Shown here in pieces: positions 44,336 through 52,893 of a stretch of DNA of 64,000 nucleotides; the first letter of the stretch is position 1, and every line of letters starts with the position of its first letter. Both the position numbers and the translations under genes were made by a program. Origin of the DNA: MFD09286-c1 sp963701015 (GTDB taxonomy: Bacteria; Bacteroidota; Bacteroidia; Bacteroidales; DTGW01); assembly GCA_963701015.1 (NCBI GenBank), contig OY969556.1, positions 496,001 to 560,000 of the forward strand. Direction: 5' to 3'. The notes below the pieces were generated by a model. That model did not search any database. It had not been told where the DNA came from and saw nothing but the letters and a program-made list of their open reading frames with translations.

Positions 44336-46378
44336 ATGGGTAAGAAATTTTATAACTTTTTATTCCTCATATTTGTATTCTCGTCAATTTCAGCACAAGT
44401 CTCGAGTCCTGTAAAATGGAGTTATAGTTCAAAATTTATTTCAACTAATACAGTTGAATTAACCTTTAAAGCAAACATTGATAGTAAGTTTCATATTTAT
44501 GGTGCTTATTTTGCTGATGGTGGCCCAATTCCAACATCGTTTCATTTTGATTCTTCCGAAAATATACTATTATCAGGTAAAGTTTTAGAAAAAACAGCTC
44601 CTGTTAAAAAACATGATACCAGCTTTGATATGGATATTACAATTCATAGCAATACCGCTGTTTTTGTCCAAATTGTTAAACTTAAAAAGATAAAACCAAC
44701 TACAATAAATGGCTACATTGAATATATGGCTTGTACCGACGATAAATGCCTTCCTCCGGTTCAAAAAGAATTTAAATTTGATTTGACTCCAAAACAAAGT
44801 GACAATAAGAAAGAACAAGATACAATTTCACAAGCTTCAAATTCTTCAGAAAAGCAAACTATAAACAAAACTTCCAATACAAATGATAGTATTCAAAAAG
44901 CAAATTTAAAAGTTACACTAAACAAGCAAGCATCTGATGCAAAATCGCTGTTAAGTTTTTTTATTCTGGCTTTAATTGCTGGGTTAGCAGGAGTTATTAC
45001 ACCTTGTGTTTTCCCGATGATTCCAATGACGGTTTCATTTTTTCTTCAGGGAAATAAAAATAAAACTGTGGGAATATTACGAGGGAGTTTATTTGGTGTT
45101 TCTATAATTTTAATTTATACTTTAATTGGAGTTTTGGTATCCTTCACAAGTGCTGGTGCCGGATTTGCAAACGAATTGAGTTCACATTGGATTCCCAACC
45201 TTATATTTTTCATGCTGTTTATAGTTTTCGGAGCATCGTTTCTGGGAATGTTTGAAATAGTTTTACCTGGTAATATAGTAAATAAAGCAGATCAACAGGC
45301 TGATAAAGGTGGATATTTGGGTGTTATCTTTTTGGCAATTGTTACTGTTTTAGTTTCATTTTCATGTACAGGTCCAATTGTAGGAGCTTTGCTTGTTGAA
45401 GCAGCAGGAGGGGTTGCTCTTAAACCTATACTTGGCATGTTTGGTTTTGGATTAGCATTTGCACTTCCATTTACTTTCTTTGCAATTTTCCCAACCAGCC
45501 TAAAGTCACTACCTAAATCAGGTGGTTGGTTAAATTCGGTTAAAGTAGTTTTGGGCTTGTTAATGCTGGCATTGAGTCTTAAATTTTTGGTAAATATTGA
45601 CCAATCCTACCATTTCGATTTAATTTCCCGTGAATTATTTCTTTCAATTTGGATTGTTATTGCAATAATATTGGGAATATATCTTTTGGGTAAAATTTAT
45701 TTTGCGCACGATTCGAAAATTGAACATATTACGGTTCCACGGTTATTATTGGCAATGGCCTCATTTGTATTGGCAGTTTATTTATCTACAGGATTTGCAA
45801 ATGCTCCGCTTTCAGCGTTTTCATCGTTTATGCCGCCTATGACAGAACGTATGCAATCATCAAACTATGCTCAAAATAATATTGGAAATTTGTGTGAAAC
45901 TCCTAAATACAACGATTTGTTTCATCTTCCGTATGGCTTAAACGGATATTTTGATTACAAACAGGGAATGGCATGTGCTGCTAAAATAAACAAACCAATA
46001 TTCTTCGATTTTAAAGGCCATTCCTGTGGAAACTGTAAAGAAATGGAAGCCAAAGTTTGGAGTAATCCCGAAGTTCAAAAAACATTGTCCGATAATTTTG
46101 TAATAATAGCGCTATATACTGACGACAGGACAAAACTTCCACAATCAGAATGGTTAACTTCTAAACCAACAGGAGAAATACTTAAAACTATTGGAAAAAT
46201 AAATGAAGAATTTGAGATTGAAAATTTTCAAACCAATAGTTTACCACTTTATGTAATTGCTGACGCTAAAGGGAAAGCTCTTATACCGCCAATTGGACTA
46301 GAATTGAATACAGATAAATTTATAACTTATCTTAAAAACGGAATTCAAGAATTCAATCAACAATTGGCGGCAAAATAA
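44336..46378 (+). CDS. dsbD: DsbD-like thiol:disulfide interchange protein
   Basis: A 680-aa inner-membrane electron carrier. Signal peptide (1-20, SISAQ). The periplasmic alpha domain has the redox pair Cys133/Cys138 (CTDDKC). A Ser/Lys-rich linker follows. Eight-span membrane domain (about 203-480) has PCVFPMIP and SCTGPIVGA cysteines, and the C-terminal thioredoxin-like gamma domain has Cys564/Cys567 (CGNC). It passes reducing power from cytoplasmic thioredoxin to periplasmic reductases or cytochrome c maturation. The stop is 4 bp from a convergent gene of unknown function. Confidence 0.94.
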   Translation: MGKKFYNFLFLIFVFSSISAQVSSPVKWSYSSKFISTNTVELTFKANIDSKFHIYGAYFADGGPIPTSFHFDSSENILLSGKVLEKTAPVKKHDTSFDMDITIHSNTAVFVQIVKLKKIKPTTINGYIEYMACTDDKCLPPVQKEFKFDLTPKQSDNKKEQDTISQASNSSEKQTINKTSNTNDSIQKANLKVTLNKQASDAKSLLSFFILALIAGLAGVITPCVFPMIPMTVSFFLQGNKNKTVGILRGSLFGVSIILIYTLIGVLVSFTSAGAGFANELSSHWIPNLIFFMLFIVFGASFLGMFEIVLPGNIVNKADQQADKGGYLGVIFLAIVTVLVSFSCTGPIVGALLVEAAGGVALKPILGMFGFGLAFALPFTFFAIFPTSLKSLPKSGGWLNSVKVVLGLLMLALSLKFLVNIDQSYHFDLISRELFLSIWIVIAIILGIYLLGKIYFAHDSKIEHITVPRLLLAMASFVLAVYLSTGFANAPLSAFSSFMPPMTERMQSSNYAQNNIGNLCETPKYNDLFHLPYGLNGYFDYKQGMACAAKINKPIFFDFKGHSCGNCKEMEAKVWSNPEVQKTLSDNFVIIALYTDDRTKLPQSEWLTSKPTGEILKTIGKINEEFEIENFQTNSLPLYVIADAKGKALIPPIGLELNTDKFITYLKNGIQEFNQQLAAK

Positions 46379-46382
46379 TTGT

Positions 46383-47705
46383 TTATTTTATTTCTCTTAT
46401 AAGCATTCCCTGTTCGTATTTATTGCTGCCTTTAAATAAGGTCCGGTCAATTTTTGGTTTTGCATTTGCAGTGGTTGTTGTATCGGCAGCCAACTCAGCA
46501 GCCATATAACGGTTGTCCCATATTTGTGAACCATCAACTTTTATTACACCTTGTCTCACATATTTTGTTTTTCCCGTTTTTTCATCAAGTTCCTGTTCAA
46601 GTACTTCAAATTTATCACCTTTTTCAAGGCTTTCTTTTAACCCAATTTTTGCAGTTAATGGATCAACAGTATATAATGGTGTTTTGGTTTTGAAAACATC
46701 GTATTTTTTCTGAAGTTTAGCAATAACTGCATCTATTGAATTTACGGTTGCTATACGTACCAATTCTGCTTCACTTCGCTTTGTAAATATTGAAGATTGC
46801 ACATCGGCCCATGCTTTCTCAGTCCCAATTAAGTTTAAATGAAATAATTGGGTTGTATCAAAGGCTTCTTTTTTCTTAGGGTCATAGCTGTTGTCATCCA
46901 TCCAGTAATTTTGATAAAAGACTGCAGCCACGGAATCGTTCCAATTCAGCTGATATAAATAAGATGTGGATAAAACCACATATCCTTTCGCTGCGACTTT
47001 TGTACCTACAGATGCGACTTTAGTAAAATTTTGAAAATTAGAATTTCCAAAACGACTTGCAACCGAAAGCGCATTGTTGGTTGCTTTGGCAACTTCTTCT
47101 TTATTCACATATTTAAATCGGGTAACAACTACAAAGGTATTTCCAATCAATTCTTCACCTGCATCGGAGAGAGCGGCAACACCTCTGACTGATTTTTTTG
47201 CAACATTTGCCGCCATTTCGGTCGCATCCCAGGAACCTCTTTCACCAACAAGGTTCATATTAAATGTGCCTTTTTCACTTCTATCAAACCATTTGGCCAC
47301 CATGTCACGGGCAATATGGTTCTGTTCCAGAAATTTGGATATAATTAATGGCAGATCTTTTGTATCGGTTGTGTCGGCTAATCCACCACTTGTATTATTT
47401 ACTACTGATTTCCCAAACTTTGAACCAGCATTATCTCCTTTCGATTTTCTTTCGGCATCGCTAAGTTTAATATCCTTTGGTTTAAATGATCGGATTGCCA
47501 AATTATGATCATTGTATTTATCGGGAACAGGCGCCTTCATAAATGCATCTTTAATAGTATCGGCTTTAACCAAACCGGCATCATCGATCATAATAGTATA
47601 AATTGAACTTCTTCGATATTTTGAAGTAGTATTGCCTGATTGTGCAAAATTGTTTGCTAACAAAATACAGGTAAAGAATAAATAAGTAGTAATTTTTAAT
47701 TTCAT
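46383..47705 (-). CDS. Secreted protein of unknown function
   Basis: I do not recognise the family. The 440-aa product has a clear signal peptide (about 1-22, NNFAQ), no lipobox and no cysteine in the mature part. After a charged N-terminal stretch (IRSFKPKDIKLSDAERKSK) there are alternating beta-like and helical segments, including two similar local patterns near GERGSWDATEMAANVAKKSV and NSVDAVIAKLQKKYDVFKTK. Near the C-terminus, FEVLEQELDEKTGKTKYVRQG, split by turns, suggests a small beta domain. It is probably periplasmic or surface-exposed. It is convergent with dsbD, which says little about its role. Confidence 0.75.
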   Translation of the reverse strand: MKLKITTYLFFTCILLANNFAQSGNTTSKYRRSSIYTIMIDDAGLVKADTIKDAFMKAPVPDKYNDHNLAIRSFKPKDIKLSDAERKSKGDNAGSKFGKSVVNNTSGGLADTTDTKDLPLIISKFLEQNHIARDMVAKWFDRSEKGTFNMNLVGERGSWDATEMAANVAKKSVRGVAALSDAGEELIGNTFVVVTRFKYVNKEEVAKATNNALSVASRFGNSNFQNFTKVASVGTKVAAKGYVVLSTSYLYQLNWNDSVAAVFYQNYWMDDNSYDPKKKEAFDTTQLFHLNLIGTEKAWADVQSSIFTKRSEAELVRIATVNSIDAVIAKLQKKYDVFKTKTPLYTVDPLTAKIGLKESLEKGDKFEVLEQELDEKTGKTKYVRQGVIKVDGSQIWDNRYMAAELAADTTTTANAKPKIDRTLFKGSNKYEQGMLIREIK

Positions 47706-48093
47706 TTTTATTATATTTTTGGGTTTAGAATGTTAAATATATAAAAAAATAAGGAATTTACATTTATAAGTCAACTTTGATTAAAATATTATTCTAATTA
47801 TTGGAATCTTTGGTTTTATATAATCATATAAGCATAATATTTTAGAAAAAAATAATTTAATTAAAGATGGAAATAACAAAAAATATTAAATTCTCCAGTG
47901 TAAAAATATTTTATTTATGATTTGGGATTATGTAAATAGCTTTGTATATAAAAATAAGTAAACTATTAGCAAAATAGCCAAATATTAATATTTCTAATAT
48001 TATATATATTTACTTAAAATATGCTTAATTAGCAATTAAATTTTTTCCTTGAATTATAATTAATTTAATACATTATACTAAATTATATTAAAC
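47706..48093. other. AT-rich intergenic region
   Basis: A stretch of 388 bases with very low GC and no convincing ORF. One 14-bp palindrome AAATATTAATATTT lies at 47980-47993. The flanking genes diverge, so promoters for both are expected here, but no full consensus could be placed. Confidence 0.4.
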
Positions 48094-49047
48094 ATGAATA
48101 TTTATAAATTGATAATTGGATATGTTGTCATAATTATTATGATTTCATCATGTAAAAAAGAAACCATAACTGCAACGAAGTGGATAACCTATAACCGTGA
48201 AAGTGGATTAGCCGATAATAACGTCTATTCAATTATTATTGACAAAGAAGGAAATAAATGGATTGGCACTTTTGGTGGTGGCGTTTCAAAATTTGATGGT
48301 GAAAATTGGACCACTTTCAATACTTCGAATGGGCTTTCCGATAATAATGTATTTTCAATTGCTATTGACCGGTCAGAAAATAAGTGGATTGGAACATATA
48401 ATGGAGGAGTGAACAAATTTGATGGTACAGGTTTTACCAAATATAATATAACAAATGGGTTGGTTGATAATTTGGTATATTCAGTTGCAATTGATGAAAA
48501 TGGTATTAAGTGGTTTGGCACCTATGGAGGTGTTTCGGAACTAATTGATTCAAGTTTGACTACTTATAATACAAGTAATGATTCAACATGTAAAATAATT
48601 TTAGCAGTTGCAATTGATTCAAATAATAGCAAATGGTTTTGTACTGCCTTTGGAGGTGTTATAAATTTCTCTGATGGAGTGTTTACAAATTATACTGTTA
48701 AAAATGGTTTAGCAAGTAATAATGTTTGGTCAATTGCAATTGATGCAAAAGGAAATAAATGGTTTGGTACTACCGGAGGTGTAACAAAATTCGATGGAAA
48801 TAATTGGACAACCTATACTACAATTAATGGTATAGCAAATGATACAATTAACTCAATAGCAATTGATGCAAAAGGAAATAAATGGTTTGGTACTTCAGGT
48901 GGTTTAACAAAATACGATGGTACAAATTTTACTACTTATACTACCAATGATGGCTTGCCTGATAATTATATCAATTGTGTTTTTGCTGATTCGAAGGGTT
49001 ATATTTGGGTTGGAACTGATTCAGGGCTTTCAGTAATGAAGAATTAA
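48094..49047 (+). CDS. Lipoprotein with a seven-bladed two-component-propeller domain
   Basis: The 317-aa protein has a lipoprotein signal (IIIMISSC, Cys20). Seven degenerate repeats of about 40 residues follow, of the Reg_prop type: GLxDNxVxSIAID...GNKWIGTxGGGVxKFDGxxWTTY. The repeats begin near residues 34, 75, 116, 158, 197, 238 and 278. Seven blades make one closed beta-propeller. In hybrid two-component sensors these repeats form the periplasmic sensor, but here no membrane helix, Y_Y_Y domain or kinase follows. It is a stand-alone surface or periplasmic lipoprotein that may bind glycan or another ligand. Confidence 0.85.
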   Translation: MNIYKLIIGYVVIIIMISSCKKETITATKWITYNRESGLADNNVYSIIIDKEGNKWIGTFGGGVSKFDGENWTTFNTSNGLSDNNVFSIAIDRSENKWIGTYNGGVNKFDGTGFTKYNITNGLVDNLVYSVAIDENGIKWFGTYGGVSELIDSSLTTYNTSNDSTCKIILAVAIDSNNSKWFCTAFGGVINFSDGVFTNYTVKNGLASNNVWSIAIDAKGNKWFGTTGGVTKFDGNNWTTYTTINGIANDTINSIAIDAKGNKWFGTSGGLTKYDGTNFTTYTTNDGLPDNYINCVFADSKGYIWVGTDSGLSVMKN

Positions 49048-49241
49048 TTGCCTATAATCCAAATATTATAATCAAATCTATATTAATCATAAAATGTTTT
49101 ACCTAATTAATAGAATAGTTTATTTTAAACTATTTATAATTATTACAAATTGCTATTTTCAAAAATAAAATTTAAAATACAAAGATTACTTTAAGGCAAG
49201 AAAAATTATTAATCTTTTGAACATTAATATAATTTACTAAA

Positions 49242-50435
49242 ATGAAAAATCTATATTTAATTTTGCTTTTGTCTTTAATTCCAATAGTTTCAAAATCTCA
49301 GGATACAATTCTTTTAAAAGATGGCCGTAAAATTGGTTGTGAAATTTTAAAATCAGATAGTTTATTTGTATATATAAAACTAGTTAAAAACAATAGTATA
49401 ATAAATACAAGTGTAAGTCAAAAGGAAGTCCAAAATATTAAGTATATGGAAAAGAATAATACATTCAATAATTCATCTAATTTTAATTATGACTTTCAAG
49501 GGTCATATTCAAATATATATTTTTATCGAATGCCATATTTTGTTGGATCGGCAATTCGGATGAAGATATTTGTTAACGGAACTCCTATAATAAGATTAAA
49601 AAATGGATCAGTTTTTAAATATGAAACTCCTCTAGGTGACTATAGATTTACATGTAAAATGGCTGATTCTTCAAGTTTAAAAATGAATATTGAACCTCAT
49701 AAATCATATTTTATTAAATGTTATTTAAATGCCGGACTCTGGTCTGCTGAGCCAACTATTGAACTGATGGATTCAGTTTCAGCACGAGCTGTTCTTGATG
49801 GTGGTGGAATATATAATCAACCATATGAGAAAATATCAACGATTAGACCAAAATCCAGAATAGGACTTACTTTTGGTGGAGGTGGCGGATTTACTGATAT
49901 ACAAATGGGGAAAACTGACAAAGGAGACAATTTAACTTTAAGTACAGGTGGTGGAGTGGCTATTGGGGCTGAATTTGGCCATGAGTTTTATAAATATTTT
50001 GATGTATCGTTCAATTGCTTTTATCAATATAGCGCATTAACACCAAGTGTTGACAATGGAGATGCATCATTTGACAGAATGGGGCTTTTAATAACGCCAG
50101 CTTTAATTATTCCTATAAAAGGTGGTGATTATTATAGGTTTCGGTTAGGCACCGGAATAGGCTTATATAGTTTCGGTACTATGACAGTGAATGCGGCAAA
50201 AGCCGGAGGTGGTAATTATGTATTAAATTATAATTCAACTATTGGCTTTCATGGTTCATTTACATTTGAAACAAATTTTTCAGAAAATGGATCATTTACT
50301 TTAGGTTTAAAATATTATAACGTTAGTTATAAATATACAAGTGACGGCAGTACTGGCACAAGTACAGATTCCCATATTTTAAGTCCTGATGGTTCTGGTT
50401 TTGATTTTCTAATAGGATACTATTATCACTTTTAA
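49242..50435 (+). CDS. Outer-membrane protein with DUF2846-like domain and beta-barrel
   Basis: A 397-aa protein with a signal peptide (about 1-19, SKSQ). Residues 20-70 form a small beta module (DTILLKDGRKIGCEILKSD). Residues about 87-185 resemble DUF2846 (YRMPYFVGSAIRMKIFVNG, then PLGDYRFTCK and EPHKSYFIKC). From about 200 to the end the sequence alternates as transmembrane beta-strands with Gly/aromatic turns and ends in an aromatic residue (YYYHF), as outer-membrane barrels do. Function is unknown. The first module recurs in the protein encoded at 51913. Confidence 0.72.
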   Translation: MKNLYLILLLSLIPIVSKSQDTILLKDGRKIGCEILKSDSLFVYIKLVKNNSIINTSVSQKEVQNIKYMEKNNTFNNSSNFNYDFQGSYSNIYFYRMPYFVGSAIRMKIFVNGTPIIRLKNGSVFKYETPLGDYRFTCKMADSSSLKMNIEPHKSYFIKCYLNAGLWSAEPTIELMDSVSARAVLDGGGIYNQPYEKISTIRPKSRIGLTFGGGGGFTDIQMGKTDKGDNLTLSTGGGVAIGAEFGHEFYKYFDVSFNCFYQYSALTPSVDNGDASFDRMGLLITPALIIPIKGGDYYRFRLGTGIGLYSFGTMTVNAAKAGGGNYVLNYNSTIGFHGSFTFETNFSENGSFTLGLKYYNVSYKYTSDGSTGTSTDSHILSPDGSGFDFLIGYYYHF

Positions 50436-50469
50436 TTGTATTATTGCCTAGTAAAACATAGTTTAATTA

Positions 50470-50477
50470 TATCTTTG
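50470..50477 (+). promoter_or_regulatory. Putative -7 box for the DEAD-box helicase gene
   Basis: TATCTTTG matches TAnnTTTG and lies 27 bases before the TTG start of the helicase. A TTG element is present upstream, but at 23 rather than 19 bp spacing. Confidence 0.4.
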
Positions 50478-50504
50478 TAATCTAAAATTACTAATAGTTA
50501 AACT

Positions 50505-51710
50505 TTGAATTTTTCCGATTTTAATCTTAATGCAAATCTACAGCAAGGTTTGCAATCAATGGGCTTTGATATACCCACTCCAATTCAGGAACAAGCAATT
50601 CCAATAGTAATGCAAGGCCATGATTTAATTGCATGTGCCCAAACCGGAACAGGTAAAACTGCAGCCTATTTATTACCTATCATTCATAAAATTACTGAGG
50701 CTCATGTTGGATTAAATTCTTTTAAATGCCTTATTATTGTTCCAACACGTGAACTTGCAATGCAAATTGACCAACAAGTTGAAGGTTTTGCATATTTCTG
50801 TCCTCTTACTTCAGTTACTGTTTATGGTGGTGGTGAGGGAAATTTGTGGGATGTTCAAAAAACAGCATTAACTGACGGAGTTGAAATTGTTATTGCCACA
50901 CCAGGCCGTATAATTTCGCACCTGAATTTAGGTTATGTAAATACTTCAGAATTAGAATATCTGATTTTAGACGAAGCCGACCGAATGCTAGATATGGGTT
51001 TTTACGATGATATTATTAGAATTATACGACTTTTGCCCAAAAAAAGACAAACATTATTATTTTCGGCAACTATGCCTGATAAAATAAGGCAACTTTCAAA
51101 ATCTATACTTAATAAACCTGAACAAATAAGTCTTGCTGTTTCGAAACCTGCTGAAGGTATAACCCAAGCTGCTTATTTTATTGAAGATTCTAAAAAAATA
51201 AATTTAATTACTGATTTACTTAAAGATAAACAAGATACTGTCGCATTAATTTTCTCATCAAAAAAACATACAGTTAAAGAAATTGAAAGGGAACTGCGCA
51301 AATTGAAATTAACAGTTGCTGCCGTTCATTCCGATCTTGAACAACGCGATCGTGAACAGGCATTGCTTGATTTTAAAAATAAAAAAGTACAGGTACTTGT
51401 AGGAACTGATGTAGTTTCACGTGGTATAGATATTGTTGGCATTTCACTTGTAATTAATTACGATGTGCCACCTGATGCTGAAGATTATATTCACAGGATT
51501 GGCCGTACTGCCCGTGCAGAACAAACTGGTGTTGCACTAACTTTTATTAATCGCAAGGATAGAGGTAAATTTCATAGAATTGAAAAATTCCTTGAAAAGG
51601 AAATTTTCAAAATTCCATTGCCTGAACATTTGCAAACCAATGAAATTGAGCAAAACGAACATCAAAAACCTGAAAAAAACTACAGAAATTTTAGAAAGTT
51701 CAAAAAATGA
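50505..51710 (+). CDS. DEAD-box RNA helicase (RhlE-like)
   Basis: A 401-aa ATP-dependent RNA helicase with all core motifs in order: Q-motif region GFDIPTPIQEQAIP, Walker A AQTGTGKTAAY, PTRELAMQ, TPGR, DEADRMLD, SAT, GTDVVSRGIDI and HRIGRTAR. A short basic tail (NYRNFRKFKK) replaces the long RGG-type tail of some relatives. It probably remodels ribosomal or messenger RNA. The start is TTG, chosen because FSDFNLNANLQQGLQSMGF is the typical N-terminus. Confidence 0.95.
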   Translation: MNFSDFNLNANLQQGLQSMGFDIPTPIQEQAIPIVMQGHDLIACAQTGTGKTAAYLLPIIHKITEAHVGLNSFKCLIIVPTRELAMQIDQQVEGFAYFCPLTSVTVYGGGEGNLWDVQKTALTDGVEIVIATPGRIISHLNLGYVNTSELEYLILDEADRMLDMGFYDDIIRIIRLLPKKRQTLLFSATMPDKIRQLSKSILNKPEQISLAVSKPAEGITQAAYFIEDSKKINLITDLLKDKQDTVALIFSSKKHTVKEIERELRKLKLTVAAVHSDLEQRDREQALLDFKNKKVQVLVGTDVVSRGIDIVGISLVINYDVPPDAEDYIHRIGRTARAEQTGVALTFINRKDRGKFHRIEKFLEKEIFKIPLPEHLQTNEIEQNEHQKPEKNYRNFRKFKK

Positions 51711-51888
51711 AATTACTTCAGTTCCATTGTTCACTATAATAAATATTCTTATATAATTTTAGATAATTACTAATTTCAATCCCACATTTAAATTGCTTAT
51801 ACTGAATATCTAATTTAAACATTAACTATGTGAGTTTGATTAGGTGTTAAAAGTGATGAAAAGAAATTAATTATGTTTTAATTTTGTA

Positions 51889-51896
51889 ATAACTGA
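51889..51896 (+). promoter_or_regulatory. Putative -7 box for the 237-aa protein gene
   Basis: TAATTTTG matches TAnnTTTG and ends 16 bases before the ATG; no clear -33 TTTG accompanies it. Confidence 0.35.
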
Positions 51897-51912
51897 TTAA
51901 AACTTTGTATAT

Positions 51913-52626
51913 ATGCAAATATTGTTTCGTTATATTTTAGTTATATTCATATTGAATTTTATTTCCCCAATAGCTCATATAGGTGGGAAAAGTCCTAATT
52001 TGTTGAAATATAGATTTTGTGAAATATTGAAAAACATATCCACATCAAAATCGGATTTGCAAGTTGAAAAATCGACAAAAAGTGAAAAACCAGATACCAT
52101 AGTTAAATTGGGTGGTAAAAAGATTATATGTAGTATAATTAAAATTAGTTCAAATTCTGTAACCTATAAATTGTCACTAAATGGTGAAGAACAAGAAATG
52201 CTGAGAAAAGATATTGAAAAAGTTATATATAGCACAGGACGTAAAGAAATATACAACAAACCTGTACTTTTGATGGTTGGAAAAGATAACTGGCAATCGG
52301 TTGTTATAAGTGTGAATCCTGGTGATGTTGAAGGTTTATATAAAGTTGCTGCATTAAAATCAAATGCGGCTTCCGGCATTAGAACTGCTGAAGCTGCAAA
52401 AGCTAGCGCTACTGTTCGTTTGCAAAAAAAAGCGGCAAATATTGGTTCACTTATGGTATTAGTTATTCATACTGAAATGCTTGGAGGTTATGGCGAAGTC
52501 CCGGGCTGTGAAATGGAAGGAATTGCCTATGGTGATAATCCACCTGCTGATACAGTTGCTGTTAATAAAGCAATTCAACTTATGATTGAAAGACGAAAAA
52601 AGGCCACTGATAAAAAGAATAAATAG
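51913..52626 (+). CDS. Exported protein of unknown function with a shared beta module
   Basis: I do not recognise the whole protein. The 237 aa begin with a hydrophobic export signal (about 1-22). Residues about 55-115 (DTIVKLGGKKIICSIIKISS, then VIYSTGRKEI) resemble the N-terminal module of the outer-membrane protein at 49242. The second half has an Ala/Lys-rich helix (EAAKASATVRLQKKAANIGS) followed by a beta strand LMVLVIHT, a helix-strand pattern seen in small envelope-stress proteins. The C-terminal tail is basic. Location is probably periplasmic. Confidence 0.65.
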   Translation: MQILFRYILVIFILNFISPIAHIGGKSPNLLKYRFCEILKNISTSKSDLQVEKSTKSEKPDTIVKLGGKKIICSIIKISSNSVTYKLSLNGEEQEMLRKDIEKVIYSTGRKEIYNKPVLLMVGKDNWQSVVISVNPGDVEGLYKVAALKSNAASGIRTAEAAKASATVRLQKKAANIGSLMVLVIHTEMLGGYGEVPGCEMEGIAYGDNPPADTVAVNKAIQLMIERRKKATDKKNK

Positions 52627-52893
52627 ATTTCCTGTTATATATTAAGTTCAAATTTATTGGTTATTTTTCAATTAGTTTTGATTGAAATCAATTTTATAAT
52701 TTCATGAGTGATATTTTGTTAAGCTTTTTTCCAATCAATATAATTTTGTAATAAGTTGGAATACATATAAATGAATAAATATTTAAATTTATTTTCTAAG
52801 TATTTCAACTTGTTAAATATATACTAATTACAAAAATATACGGAAGTATTGTATAATGAATTTTGGATTAAACAATTATATGGATTTAATTTT

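Noticed and set aside
48094..49047. Hybrid two-component sensor
   Set aside because: Only the propeller part is present; the frame ends after the seventh repeat and the following gene is an unrelated outer-membrane protein.
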